This document shows positions 61,501-64,000 of a stretch of 64,000 bases of DNA, in pieces. The notes beneath the pieces were generated by a model. That model worked only from the letters and a program-made list of their open reading frames with translations. It was not told the DNA's origin and did no database searches. This DNA comes from Schistosoma haematobium (lineage: Eukaryota; Platyhelminthes; Trematoda; Strigeidida; Schistosomatidae): assembly GCF_000699445.3 (NCBI RefSeq), contig NC_067200.1, positions 13,043,256 to 13,107,255 on the forward strand, given 5' to 3'. Each line of letters opens with the position of its first letter. The first letter of the stretch is position 1. Both the position numbers and the translations under genes were made by a program.

Positions 61501-64000
61501 ATTTCACTATCGCTATTGGTAACCAGTTTTTTATCCTGCTTCAAATGTTAAATATTTCTCTGGGATTGCTTTGACTCGATGTTATGTTTGTTATTAGAAA
61601 ACAGTAATATGTTTGGGTGTGTCGATCACTCTATGCAACTAAACTTTATAAAAATGTAGCCCCCATGATTTGAATAATGGTTAAATAACCTGAATTGCTG
61701 TTCTAGCTACTAATCGATCGATTTTTCCCTTGTCATTTGCTGCTTGGTAATTTGAAAGCTATTTTATTAAGATGGATTAAAACAATGCTATGGTAACCTT
61801 GCAATTTAATGAATACACTTAGTTAGGAAGAAAAAAAAGAATTGTGTAGTTTACCTGAATTTATTATTATTGTATAATTATTTGTATACTTATCGTATAT
61901 GTACGTTCTGTTTGCTTTACTAGGTAGTTTAGTTAAAATTTACGGTAGTTCATTAAATCCAACAATACCTTACATTTTATTACCAATATCAACCAATGAT
62001 ACAGCTGAACAAATTGTATTATGGACATTAGAAAAGTATAATTTAGTGAATCATGTTGATTCGAGAGATTACTGTCTAGTTATGGTGAATTTACCATTAC
62101 GTGGTGGTGCTGGCATCGGTGGCAGTAACCATAGTGGAATGAATGGAGTTGAACGTTTACCGTAAGTTCAGTGATTACCGTCATTTTTTTATTATATGAT
62201 ATGAATCACATCTGGTGTGACCAGTATATGAGTAGAATTAAAGGAAGGCAAAGAGTTATCAAACCAAGATATGGTATCACCTTCGTGAAAGATAACTCTA
62301 TTATACATCATAAAATTAGATCTTTTTGTGTTTGAAAATTGGACATTAGTCAAAAATTAAGAATCTGATAATATGCTATGTTATATGCTGTTTTTTTCAA
62401 TGTTGTGTCGTTATAGTAAGGCAATTTCAGCACACAATGTTGAACATTGCGCTAAATTCCTTCTAGATAATATGTTTCAGTTGTAAAGATTGAAATTTTA
62501 TCTATCAGACGTTTTCACAAGTGGCTGTTTCCCATTTATCTTTGATTAGTTCTACCTGGTACAATACTTGTATACCGTATATGGTATAGTATATATGTTA
62601 CATAGGTTATGCATTATGGAACACATATATTGCGCTCTTTGTGAATTATTTTTCAATGCAATACGATGAATTCATTCTGCCAAAATTTAATTACCTAAAT
62701 CAGTATGTACTAGGCATTGTAATCTATACTTTGGCATTCATTATGTTTATTTCAACTCACACTATGCCAACTTGAGATGTGGTCATGTTTATAGATGTAT
62801 ATTTGTTCCTGATCTTCCGTTGATGAAGACTGACGACTGGTTGAGGAATTATCGTCATGAACGTACGGATGAATAAACTTAGGACCTTCAAGTCTTACAT
62901 CGACTAAGTTGTCGTAATATAATAAATAAATATGATTCTACCATTTTTCAGATAATCAATTAGTTTAAAAATGGTTATCGCAAAAAACCAGTATTCACTA
63001 GCAAATTATTGAAAATCAGAAAACATAGAAACAGCTACTTATCATGATAATGATCCAATATCTGAATCAGTTATTAAAAACTTTTGATTTAATTAGTATC
63101 ACAAATTCAGGTCTTCACATAAGTACATCATTCAAGTCATCAAGTTATAGCATAAACCATTTGTCAGTAATTTATGGAATGCTTTATAAGAAGTATATCC
63201 ACAGATTCAGGTATTGATTACAGATTGAATTAAATGTATATACTGAGGTGGGATTTCAAGTTAGGGAAAAAGAAATTCGTATTGCTTCCAATGGTGAAAT
63301 ATTTTATTCAAATTCTATTATTTATTAATGGTGAAGGATCAAACATGGTGATTCAAGATATTGAATTGTTGAAGTAATTGTATTAATCAGTCATATAAAA
63401 ATGTAGAACGGTACTGGGTTTGAGTTCCGGAGTGAACATCAACCCTGCAGGTACATCTGGCTGACGAGTCCCAGATAGGACGAAACGCGCATCCTCGATT
63501 CTACTCCTAGCCACAATCACAACAGATTATAATTGATTATCATTTATTTAATACTGACTGGCTGAATTGTTTGTTTCTTTCAATTTTTTACTCTTCTTTC
63601 ATTCATTCCAATTGTAGACAAGGTATTGACAAAGAAATTACACTACATGATAAAGATTGTGTTTTAAAGTTTCGTGAAATGATACGATCCAACTCTGGTG
63701 TATCCAATATAATACAGATTAGACATCGATATGTAGTAGGTAAAGATGGTAAGCGGCCTCCATTAACATCACCAGCTTATCCTCATGCACCAATTCAACA
63801 AGCACCGATTTCATTACATTCTAATTCTTCTTCATCTTCATCTTCATTTCATAATCATAAAGATGGAAAACAATTACGTCAAAGTCAACAATTAACAGAT
63901 ATGCCATATTTAGTTCAAGTAAACGGTGACTTAGATCATTCAATACATCCTAAAGGGTTTACAATTGATTTAACAGATCTATTTACAAGAGCATACACAT
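26550..64000 (+). CDS. AFDN: Afadin/Canoe, cell-junction scaffold (N-terminal part, runs off window)
   Basis: Six coding exons: 26550-26648, 49336-49531, 51614-51732, 60201-60540, 61924-62161, 63618-64000 (continues). Junction phases 0, 1, 0, 1, 2 join into one open frame of about 458 aa. The order matches afadin/Canoe: N-terminal [18 protein letters not shown]; Ras-association domain 1 (about residues 34-135: [32 protein letters not shown]); basic linker with [20 protein letters not shown] (about 220-240); Ras-association domain 2 (about 252-375: [24 protein letters not shown]); and [10 protein letters not shown], which starts the FHA-proximal region. FHA, DIL and PDZ domains would follow. 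Known role: links Rap/Ras signalling and nectins to F-actin at adherens junctions. The long, repeat-filled introns are unusual against the short coding total. In-frame TAA precedes the ATG. Confidence 0.93.
26649..30378. other. Afadin intron 1, first unassigned part
   Basis: Nearly 4 kb of AT-rich intron without recognisable repeats beyond a possible ancient family B scrap near 29605-29680 (CTAGTATGGAACTCCTCAGG). Frames at 27419-27640 and 29530-29318 show no domain. First-intron enhancers are possible, but nothing in the sequence identifies one. Confidence 0.4.
30379..30752. mobile_element. Family B inverted composite
   Basis: Minus-strand tail, hammerhead and tRNA-like head (30379 to about 30630), then a plus-strand 3' part beginning at CTGAGGAGTCCC (about 30631) and running to CCCTATCCTGATA (30752). 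The outer about 120 bp on each side are inverted repeats, each including the ribozyme segment and the tail. The A/B-box-like head lies between them. Confidence 0.8.
30468..30516 (-). ncRNA. Hammerhead ribozyme motif, family B, one core change
   Basis: Minus strand: GCACTA, CTGAGGAG, stem II TCC/GGA, GGAAC where GAAAC is expected, then GGCCGTC and CAGTG. The change of the second core A and the stem I edge mismatch suggest this copy is inactive, but the fold is obvious. Confidence 0.65.
30770..31110 (+). mobile_element. Family B full-length copy
   Basis: Longest family B unit seen: 5' region from CTAGTGACTGGCTTCAAGA (with CAGTTACTCACTGAAGACAA), then ATTAGACATTAACACC, a tRNA-like head (TTGGTCTAGAGGTTAAGCG; B box eroded), hammerhead-like segment at 31002-31050 (CTGAGGAG kept, GAAA lost) and tail to about 31110. 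It directly follows the inverted composite at 30379-30752. Confidence 0.75.
31292..31321. repeat. (AAAC)n/(AACC)n simple repeat
   Basis: Short tetranucleotide run, first AAAC units and then AACC units, in afadin intron 1. Confidence 0.8.
32339..32940 (-). mobile_element. 5'-truncated RTE (SR2-like) insertion with target duplication
   Basis: Minus-strand 3' end of an RTE element (32351-32928), flanked by a perfect 12-bp direct repeat TTTTTACAGCTA (32339-32350 and 32929-32940). The 3' end consists of GTAA tandem units (ACTT on the plus strand), typical of RTE. The perfect duplication and open frame indicate a recent insertion into afadin intron 1. Confidence 0.9.
32415..32909 (-). pseudogene. 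RTE C-terminal ORF fragment, open
   Basis: 164 uninterrupted codons of the RTE C-terminal region downstream of the reverse transcriptase: [81 protein letters not shown]. No catalytic domain remains, so it is not functional alone. Intactness contrasts with the decayed 20.4-23.0 kb copy. Confidence 0.85.
32941..34633. other. Afadin intron 1, unassigned
   Basis: No repeat family or coding frame recognised in this 1.7-kb AT-rich stretch. Confidence 0.4.
34634..34985. mobile_element. Family A inverted composite, degenerate
   Basis: Minus-strand part (34634 to about 34740, ribozyme and adjoining 3' half) followed by a plus-strand unit (about 34740-34985) with CACCCGGTGCACAAG, B-box-like GGTTCGAGTTTCGG, a hammerhead relic (CTGACAAG; GAAA kept; core G lost) and a worn tail. 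Same order as the other composites. Confidence 0.65.
35448..35728. mobile_element. Family E MITE-like element
   Basis: About 280 bp bounded by TTTATAATTTATGGAC and GTCCATAAATTATAGTCTCG; internal sequence matches the other two E copies in reverse orientation (TAGGGTTAGGAATTAGAT). Non-coding. Confidence 0.65.
36991..37275. mobile_element. Family E MITE-like element
   Basis: About 285 bp starting GGCGAGACTATAATTTATGA and ending TTCATAAATTATAGTTCC; the termini are nearly perfect inverted repeats over about 20 bp. Orientation as in 11550-11829. Confidence 0.65.
38112..38335. mobile_element. Family B inverted composite
   Basis: Minus-strand ribozyme, tRNA-like head (AGACTACCGACTCGGCATCC) and 5' end, then a plus-strand 3' part starting near GAGTTCCATATTAGGACAAA. 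The switch of strand again falls at the ribozyme stem II region of the plus copy. Confidence 0.65.
38430..38510 (-). repeat. Family B 3' fragment
   Basis: AGCCTGGAAGCACTAGACGG through GTACGCATCCACGA corresponds to the ribozyme and start of the tail; the tRNA-like head is absent. Confidence 0.6.
38698..38967 (-). mobile_element. Family D solo-LTR-like element with 4-bp target duplication
   Basis: 270 bp, minus orientation, TG at 38698 and CA at 38966-38967, bounded by the direct repeat GTAT (38694-38697 and 38968-38971). TG..CA ends with a 4-bp duplication are what solo LTRs show. Shares sequence with three other D copies. No internal retroelement genes nearby. Confidence 0.7.
39515..39840 (+). 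mobile_element. Family B copy, full-length but worn
   Basis: Starts CTAGTGACCAGCTTCGAAAG, continues GGATTGATTGAGGTTAG, an eroded tRNA-like head (CATTGGTCTGTATATTAG), ribozyme relic (AGGAGTTCC...AGGACGAAACGG) and GGCTTTCAGTG tail. Sense in afadin intron 1. Confidence 0.65.
40211..40720 (+). mobile_element. Family C short non-autonomous element
   Basis: Complete copy including the GTGGCGCATATG...CCCTTGTACCAATATCTGTG tail and AAATAATAATG end. Contains the extra internal segment (about 40385-40450) shared with the 7.05-kb copy but absent from 4.6 and 16.8 kb. Confidence 0.75.
41440..41610. mobile_element. Family B inverted composite, strongly degenerate
   Basis: ATTGAAGATCTAGAAGCACT and following minus-strand ribozyme trace, then a plus-strand trace from CGGAACGGTTATACAGTGCC through TTCATTAGCGGTCT. 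The inverted pairing of the two 3' halves is the main support. Confidence 0.45.
41700..42205 (-). mobile_element. RTE-clade LINE fragment (reverse transcriptase)
   Basis: The minus-strand frame within 42278-41712 carries RT sequence: [42 protein letters not shown], then [18 protein letters not shown] where the family has FADD, so motif C is destroyed. The first about 25 residues of that frame are chance sequence upstream of the fragment. Truncated at both ends. Confidence 0.8.
42384..42409. repeat. (TA)n microsatellite
   Basis: 13 TA units lying immediately against the family B copy at 42410-42540, suggesting insertion into or expansion beside an AT-rich target. Confidence 0.95.
42410..42540 (-). 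mobile_element. Family B repeat, 3' two-thirds
   Basis: Minus orientation: tail start, hammerhead (42430-42479) and B-box-like GGTTCGAATCTCGCG are well preserved; the 5' part is missing. Confidence 0.75.
42430..42479 (-). ncRNA. Hammerhead ribozyme motif, family B, nearly intact
   Basis: Minus strand: GCACTG, TTGAGGAG (consensus CTGAGGAG), stem II GTCC/GGAC, GAAA, GGCCGTC, then CAGTGT. Stem I is 5 bp (CACTG/CAGTG) plus a wobble. The first core C is T here, otherwise the fold is as expected for a type-I hammerhead. Confidence 0.65.
43205..43400. mobile_element. Family A inverted repeat centred on the ribozyme cleavage site
   Basis: Minus-strand GATGGTGGCTACCAGTAAAA then GACACGC, followed at once by plus-strand CTTGGATTTCACTGCTAGCC and the whole tail (to AACGTCAATGGGAAAATCC). 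The two arms begin within a few bases of the hammerhead cleavage position, making a small palindrome; tRNA-like head absent. Confidence 0.65.
44636..44799. repeat. Foldback hairpin, 53-nt arms
   Basis: Arms 44636-44688 and 44747-44799 are inverted repeats with a single mismatch, around a 58-nt loop. Each arm contains GAGCTGGATGGTTTGGTCGT or its inverse. A minus-strand frame over it (44803-44552) is a by-product of the hairpin. A worn relative seems to lie at 46083-46170. Family unknown to me. Confidence 0.85.
45728..45955. mobile_element. Family B, inverted arrangement
   Basis: Minus-strand tail and ribozyme (GTGGAGATTGTCGAGAGTTT, GAACTACTGGATGGCCATTT) and head (GGATTTGAACCCAGGAAC), then plus-strand 5' region (GTGGACTGGTTGAAGTTAAG to CACCGTTGGATGCC). 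The strand switch here is at the 5' end, unlike most B composites. Confidence 0.65.
46083..46170. repeat. Diverged relative of the 44.6-kb foldback
   Basis: TGATGGAGTTCAATTTATTG, then AATGAAAGCTTTACAATGAA, CCATCCAATTCAGAGAATGA and AACTCCGCCAAAA resemble both arms of the 44636-44799 hairpin, but only one arm remains clear. Confidence 0.4.
46335..46572. mobile_element. Family A inverted composite, degenerate
   Basis: Minus-strand tail half (CATCCTGTGTGGATTGCCTC, ATATGGCTAGCAGTAGAATC) joined at CTTCGTCCTATTTA to a plus-strand copy (GAGTTCCGAAGTGAGTATTA, hammerhead relic, GTGCGTCTTGGATTCTACT). The junction lies in the ribozyme. Confidence 0.6.
46997..47386. mobile_element. Family A inverted composite with perfect 12-bp target duplication
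   Basis: Element 47009-47374: minus-strand tail half (to GATAGTGGCTAG, about 47158), then a full plus-strand unit (TTCACCCCATTTCACAAGC, tRNA-like head with GGATTCGAGTCCCGG, hammerhead, CTAGCCACTATCCATCTTTG). Bounded by ATAAGACAGTTA at 46997-47008 and 47375-47386. The duplication surrounds the inverted structure as a whole, so it entered as one molecule. Confidence 0.85.
47290..47346 (+). ncRNA. Hammerhead ribozyme, family A, core kept with 3-nt insertion
   Basis: CCAG, CTGACGAG, TACCCAATAGGAC, GAAACGCGCATC, then AAA before CTGG. Both core boxes are intact and the cleavage triplet is ATC, allowed by the NUH rule. The AAA insertion separates the cleavage site from stem I, and one stem II pair is lost, so activity is doubtful. 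Sense in afadin intron 1. Confidence 0.65.
47950..48362. mobile_element. Family B inverted composite, long form
   Basis: Minus-strand full unit including tail, ribozyme (48017-48062, with core changes), head (AACCACTAAACCACTGAGC) and long 5' region (CTTCAGTGAGTTACTATCTC to CTTGAAGCCA), then a plus-strand 3' part starting inside the ribozyme at CAGTAGGACGAAACGG (48285) and ending near 48362. Read on the minus strand it is [inverted 3' half][full unit]. Confidence 0.8.
48795..48985 (-). mobile_element. Family B repeat, degenerate
   Basis: Minus-strand order tail start (AAAAGCTAGAGAATATTGGA), ribozyme trace, head trace (GCTTAACCTATAAACCACTA), 5' region (TTTCCAACTTCAACAAATCC). An ORF over it is incidental. 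Confidence 0.55.
49336..49531 (+). CDS. AFDN: Afadin exon 2 (Ras-association domain 1, first part)
   Basis: Acceptor TTCATACAG, donor GTCAGT; 65 codons plus one base (ends phase 1). Encodes [54 protein letters not shown], matching the afadin FHGVMRFYF...KCIRV...EKFRPDMRML pattern: the ubiquitin-like fold that binds Rap1/Ras-GTP. Confidence 0.95.
49542..49576. repeat. (AAT)n microsatellite
   Basis: About 12 AAT units starting 10 nt after the exon 2 donor of afadin. Confidence 0.95.
50290..50585. mobile_element. Family B inverted composite, short
   Basis: Minus-strand tail end and ribozyme start (GAAAGCTGGAAGCACTGGAC, GGCC), broken at the stem III position, then head/5' fragments in minus orientation (TAGCCGGTATCCGGTGGTGC) and a plus-strand ribozyme plus tail (50440 to about 50585, ending CCACCATTCTGATA). 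Confidence 0.65.
50440..50490 (+). ncRNA. Hammerhead-like motif, family B
   Basis: TTGAGGAG (first core C changed to T), TCCCACACTGGGT stem II with altered pairs, GAAAC retained, cleavage triplet GTT instead of GTC, then CAGTGC. Sense in afadin intron 2. Confidence 0.5.
51614..51732 (+). CDS. AFDN: Afadin exon 3 (Ras-association domain 1, end)
   Basis: Acceptor TTCTTTAG, donor GTAAGT; completes the Glu codon split with exon 2 and adds 39 codons: [16 protein letters not shown] and [12 protein letters not shown], the conserved end of afadin RA1 (RRLDxDEKPLxVQLNW). Confidence 0.95.
52855..53035 (+). mobile_element. Family A repeat, degenerate single copy
   Basis: Plus-strand tRNA-like head (AGAGTGGATAACGTATTGGC; B-box eroded), ribozyme relic (ATGACGAG and GAAAC kept, first core C lost) and CTATCCAACTT tail in afadin intron 3. 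No inverted partner seen. Confidence 0.6.
53299..53574 (-). mobile_element. Family D solo-LTR-like element
   Basis: 276 bp, minus orientation, TG..CA ends, flanked by CTGT and CTAT (one mismatch). Matches D copies at 6.4, 8.4 and 38.7 kb; the short palindrome at the LTR 5' end is partly kept (CTACTTATATCTATCGACAT). Confidence 0.55.
53690..53830 (+). repeat. Possible old family B remnant
   Basis: GCACTTCCTAGTAGTCTCAT, then AAACAGAATAG, CCTAGTTTCTTAGTGGTTA and TTGAGTTCATTCC follow the order of ribozyme and tail in B, with many changes. Confidence 0.35.
53831..56009. other. Afadin intron 3, unassigned
   Basis: AT-rich with an (ATT)n run near 53921-53938. The minus-strand frame 55521-55180 and plus frame 55591-55821 show no domain or splice support. 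Confidence 0.4.
56010..56215 (+). mobile_element. Family B repeat, degenerate
   Basis: GTGAACTGATTGAAGTTGAA start, head trace (CTGTGGCTCTAATGGCGAAG), ribozyme trace (CAAGAAGTTCCAAACTAAAG then CTGTCTAGTGCTC), tail lost after about 56215. Confidence 0.5.
57390..57405. repeat. (TG)n short repeat
   Basis: Short TG run in afadin intron 3; a (TTA)n run lies just upstream near 57296-57315. Confidence 0.8.
57670..57880 (-). mobile_element. Family B repeat, well preserved
   Basis: Minus orientation: tail (ATCATGAACTGATTAATGTT, GACCACCTTTGGAAACC), ribozyme 57731-57779 (CTAAGGA for CTGAGGA, otherwise intact: GAAACGATCGTTC), and the GC-rich tRNA-like head up to GAGCCGGCATCC. Confidence 0.75.
57890..57945 (+). 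repeat. Family A 3' fragment next to family B
   Basis: TTGGATTCCATTGCTAGCCA and CTATCCATCTTTGCATATAA are the family A sequence immediately 3' of the hammerhead cleavage site; nothing upstream of that site is present. Lies directly after the minus-strand B copy. Confidence 0.7.
58380..58580 (-). mobile_element. Family B repeat
   Basis: Minus orientation: GTTAGACCACCATTGTAAAC tail, ribozyme relic (core damaged: GTGACAAG), GC-rich head (CTGCACGCGGGACTCGAAAC) and GCCGGCATCCAACGG 5' region. Confidence 0.7.
59064..59117 (+). CDS. AFDN: Candidate 18-codon cassette exon of afadin
   Basis: Between ...GACAAAAG and GTAATG lies a 54-nt open segment ([18 protein letters not shown]) that would be phase 0 on both sides, exactly compatible with the phase-0 junction between exons 3 and 4. 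The donor is good, the acceptor only fair. No homology to afadin is apparent; this linker is poorly conserved. Could be chance. Confidence 0.25.
59150..59345 (+). repeat. Family B repeat, strongly degenerate
   Basis: AATTAATTGAAGTTAGAAGT start, head trace (CCTAGTGGTTTGAAGGCTAA), GGTTCATGAGTATGCATCCC ribozyme 5' side; tail barely recognisable. Confidence 0.45.
60201..60540 (+). CDS. AFDN: Afadin exon 4 (inter-RA linker)
   Basis: Acceptor TTTTTTACAG, donor GTATAT; 113 codons plus one base. A Ser/Thr/Asn-rich start, a strongly basic stretch ([18 protein letters not shown]), then the family signature [20 protein letters not shown]. The basic, likely helical region lies between the two Ras-association domains as in vertebrate afadin. 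Confidence 0.95.
60541..61923. other. Afadin intron 4, nothing recognised
   Basis: 1.4 kb of AT-rich intron with no repeat family detected; begins with a short (TA)n just after the donor. Confidence 0.5.
61924..62161 (+). CDS. AFDN: Afadin exon 5 (Ras-association domain 2)
   Basis: Acceptor TTTACTAG, donor GTAAGT; starts by completing a Gly codon ([10 protein letters not shown]) and ends with two bases of a Pro codon. Encodes [34 protein letters not shown] and [14 protein letters not shown], matching afadin RA2 (LRIYADSLKPNIPYKTI, EALEKYGL, KDYCIARVMLP). A Gly-rich insert ([12 protein letters not shown]) follows, apparently lineage-specific. Confidence 0.95.
62162..63399. other. Afadin intron 5, left part
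   Basis: No exon or clear repeat family recognised in 1.2 kb before the family A copy. Confidence 0.45.
63400..63530 (+). mobile_element. Family A repeat, 3' head plus ribozyme
   Basis: Starts at GAACGGTACTGGGTTTGAG (B-box region), runs through GGAGTGAACATCAACCC, the hammerhead and CCTAGCCACAATCAC. The A-box half of the tRNA-like head and the long tail are absent. It lies sense within afadin intron 5, its end about 90 nt before exon 6. Confidence 0.75.
63450..63505 (+). ncRNA. Hammerhead ribozyme, family A, core intact, in afadin intron 5
   Basis: CTGACGAG at 63461-63468; 4-bp stem II GTCC/GGAC (63468-63471 with 63478-63481); GAAA 63482-63485; cleavage triplet ATC 63491-63493. All universally required core bases are present. 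Stem I (ATCTGG with CTCGAT) has one mismatch and one wobble, and stem III is weakened by a C.A mismatch. The best-preserved ribozyme in the window; transcribed as part of the afadin pre-mRNA. Activity is untested. Confidence 0.75.
63618..64000 (+). CDS. AFDN: Afadin exon 6 (end of RA2 and approach to FHA), truncated by window
   Basis: Acceptor AATTGTAG; completes the split Pro codon and stays open to the window edge (127 codons). [18 protein letters not shown] matches the afadin KEIILDDDECPLQIFREW block closing RA2; [10 protein letters not shown] matches LPYLVEL at the start of the FHA-containing region. Between them is a low-complexity insert with a serine run ([17 protein letters not shown]), probably disordered. 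Confidence 0.95.

Noticed and set aside
1..64000. CRISPR array, prokaryotic operon or rRNA genes
   Set aside because: Repeats are dispersed retroelements, genes are split by GT..AG introns, and no rRNA-like sequence was noticed; the window is eukaryotic.

Overview
This window looks like blood-fluke (Schistosoma) nuclear DNA; I cannot fix the species. It is AT-rich. Small coding exons with GT..AG introns sit far apart in long introns packed with retroelement debris. Its commonest short repeat matches the schistosome Sm-alpha SINE/satellite: a tRNA-like head, a hammerhead ribozyme and a repeat unit of about 333 bp. An RTE-clade LINE resembling schistosome SR2 elements and a CR1-like LINE are also present.

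Two host genes lie on the + strand. Gene 1 (3274-15699, five exons, 359 aa, complete) encodes a protein built from short modules resembling SAXO/FAM154 stabilisers of axonemal microtubules; all four introns are phase 0. Gene 2 starts at 26550 and runs off the right edge. It is the afadin/Canoe orthologue. Six exons are visible, coding for about 458 aa: the N-terminal WNA(T/N)RLDLF segment, Ras-association domain 1, the basic linker with the [10 protein letters not shown] motif, Ras-association domain 2, and the approach to the FHA region. Its first intron is 22.7 kb long and follows only 33 codons.

Layout: 1-1590, minus-strand CR1-like LINE 5' end. 3.3-15.7 kb, gene 1 with repeats in its introns. 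16.1-23.0 kb, an intergenic pile-up of RTE and CR1-like LINEs plus a short non-autonomous element. 23-26.5 kb, mostly unassigned, with one Sm-alpha composite. 26.55-64 kb, afadin; its introns hold two ribozyme-bearing SINE-like families, RTE fragments, solo-LTR-like elements, a small TIR element and a foldback.

The most interesting signal is that two different tRNA-headed short repeat families (A = Sm-alpha-like; B = a second family I cannot name) each carry a type-I hammerhead motif at the same relative place. Both recur as inverted composites: a full unit joined head-to-head to an inverted 3' half whose junction lies in or near the ribozyme. One family-A composite (47009-47374) is bracketed by a perfect 12-bp direct repeat, so the inverted structure seems to have inserted as one piece. 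A family-A hammerhead with its core retained lies sense-strand in afadin intron 5, about 115 nt upstream of exon 6.
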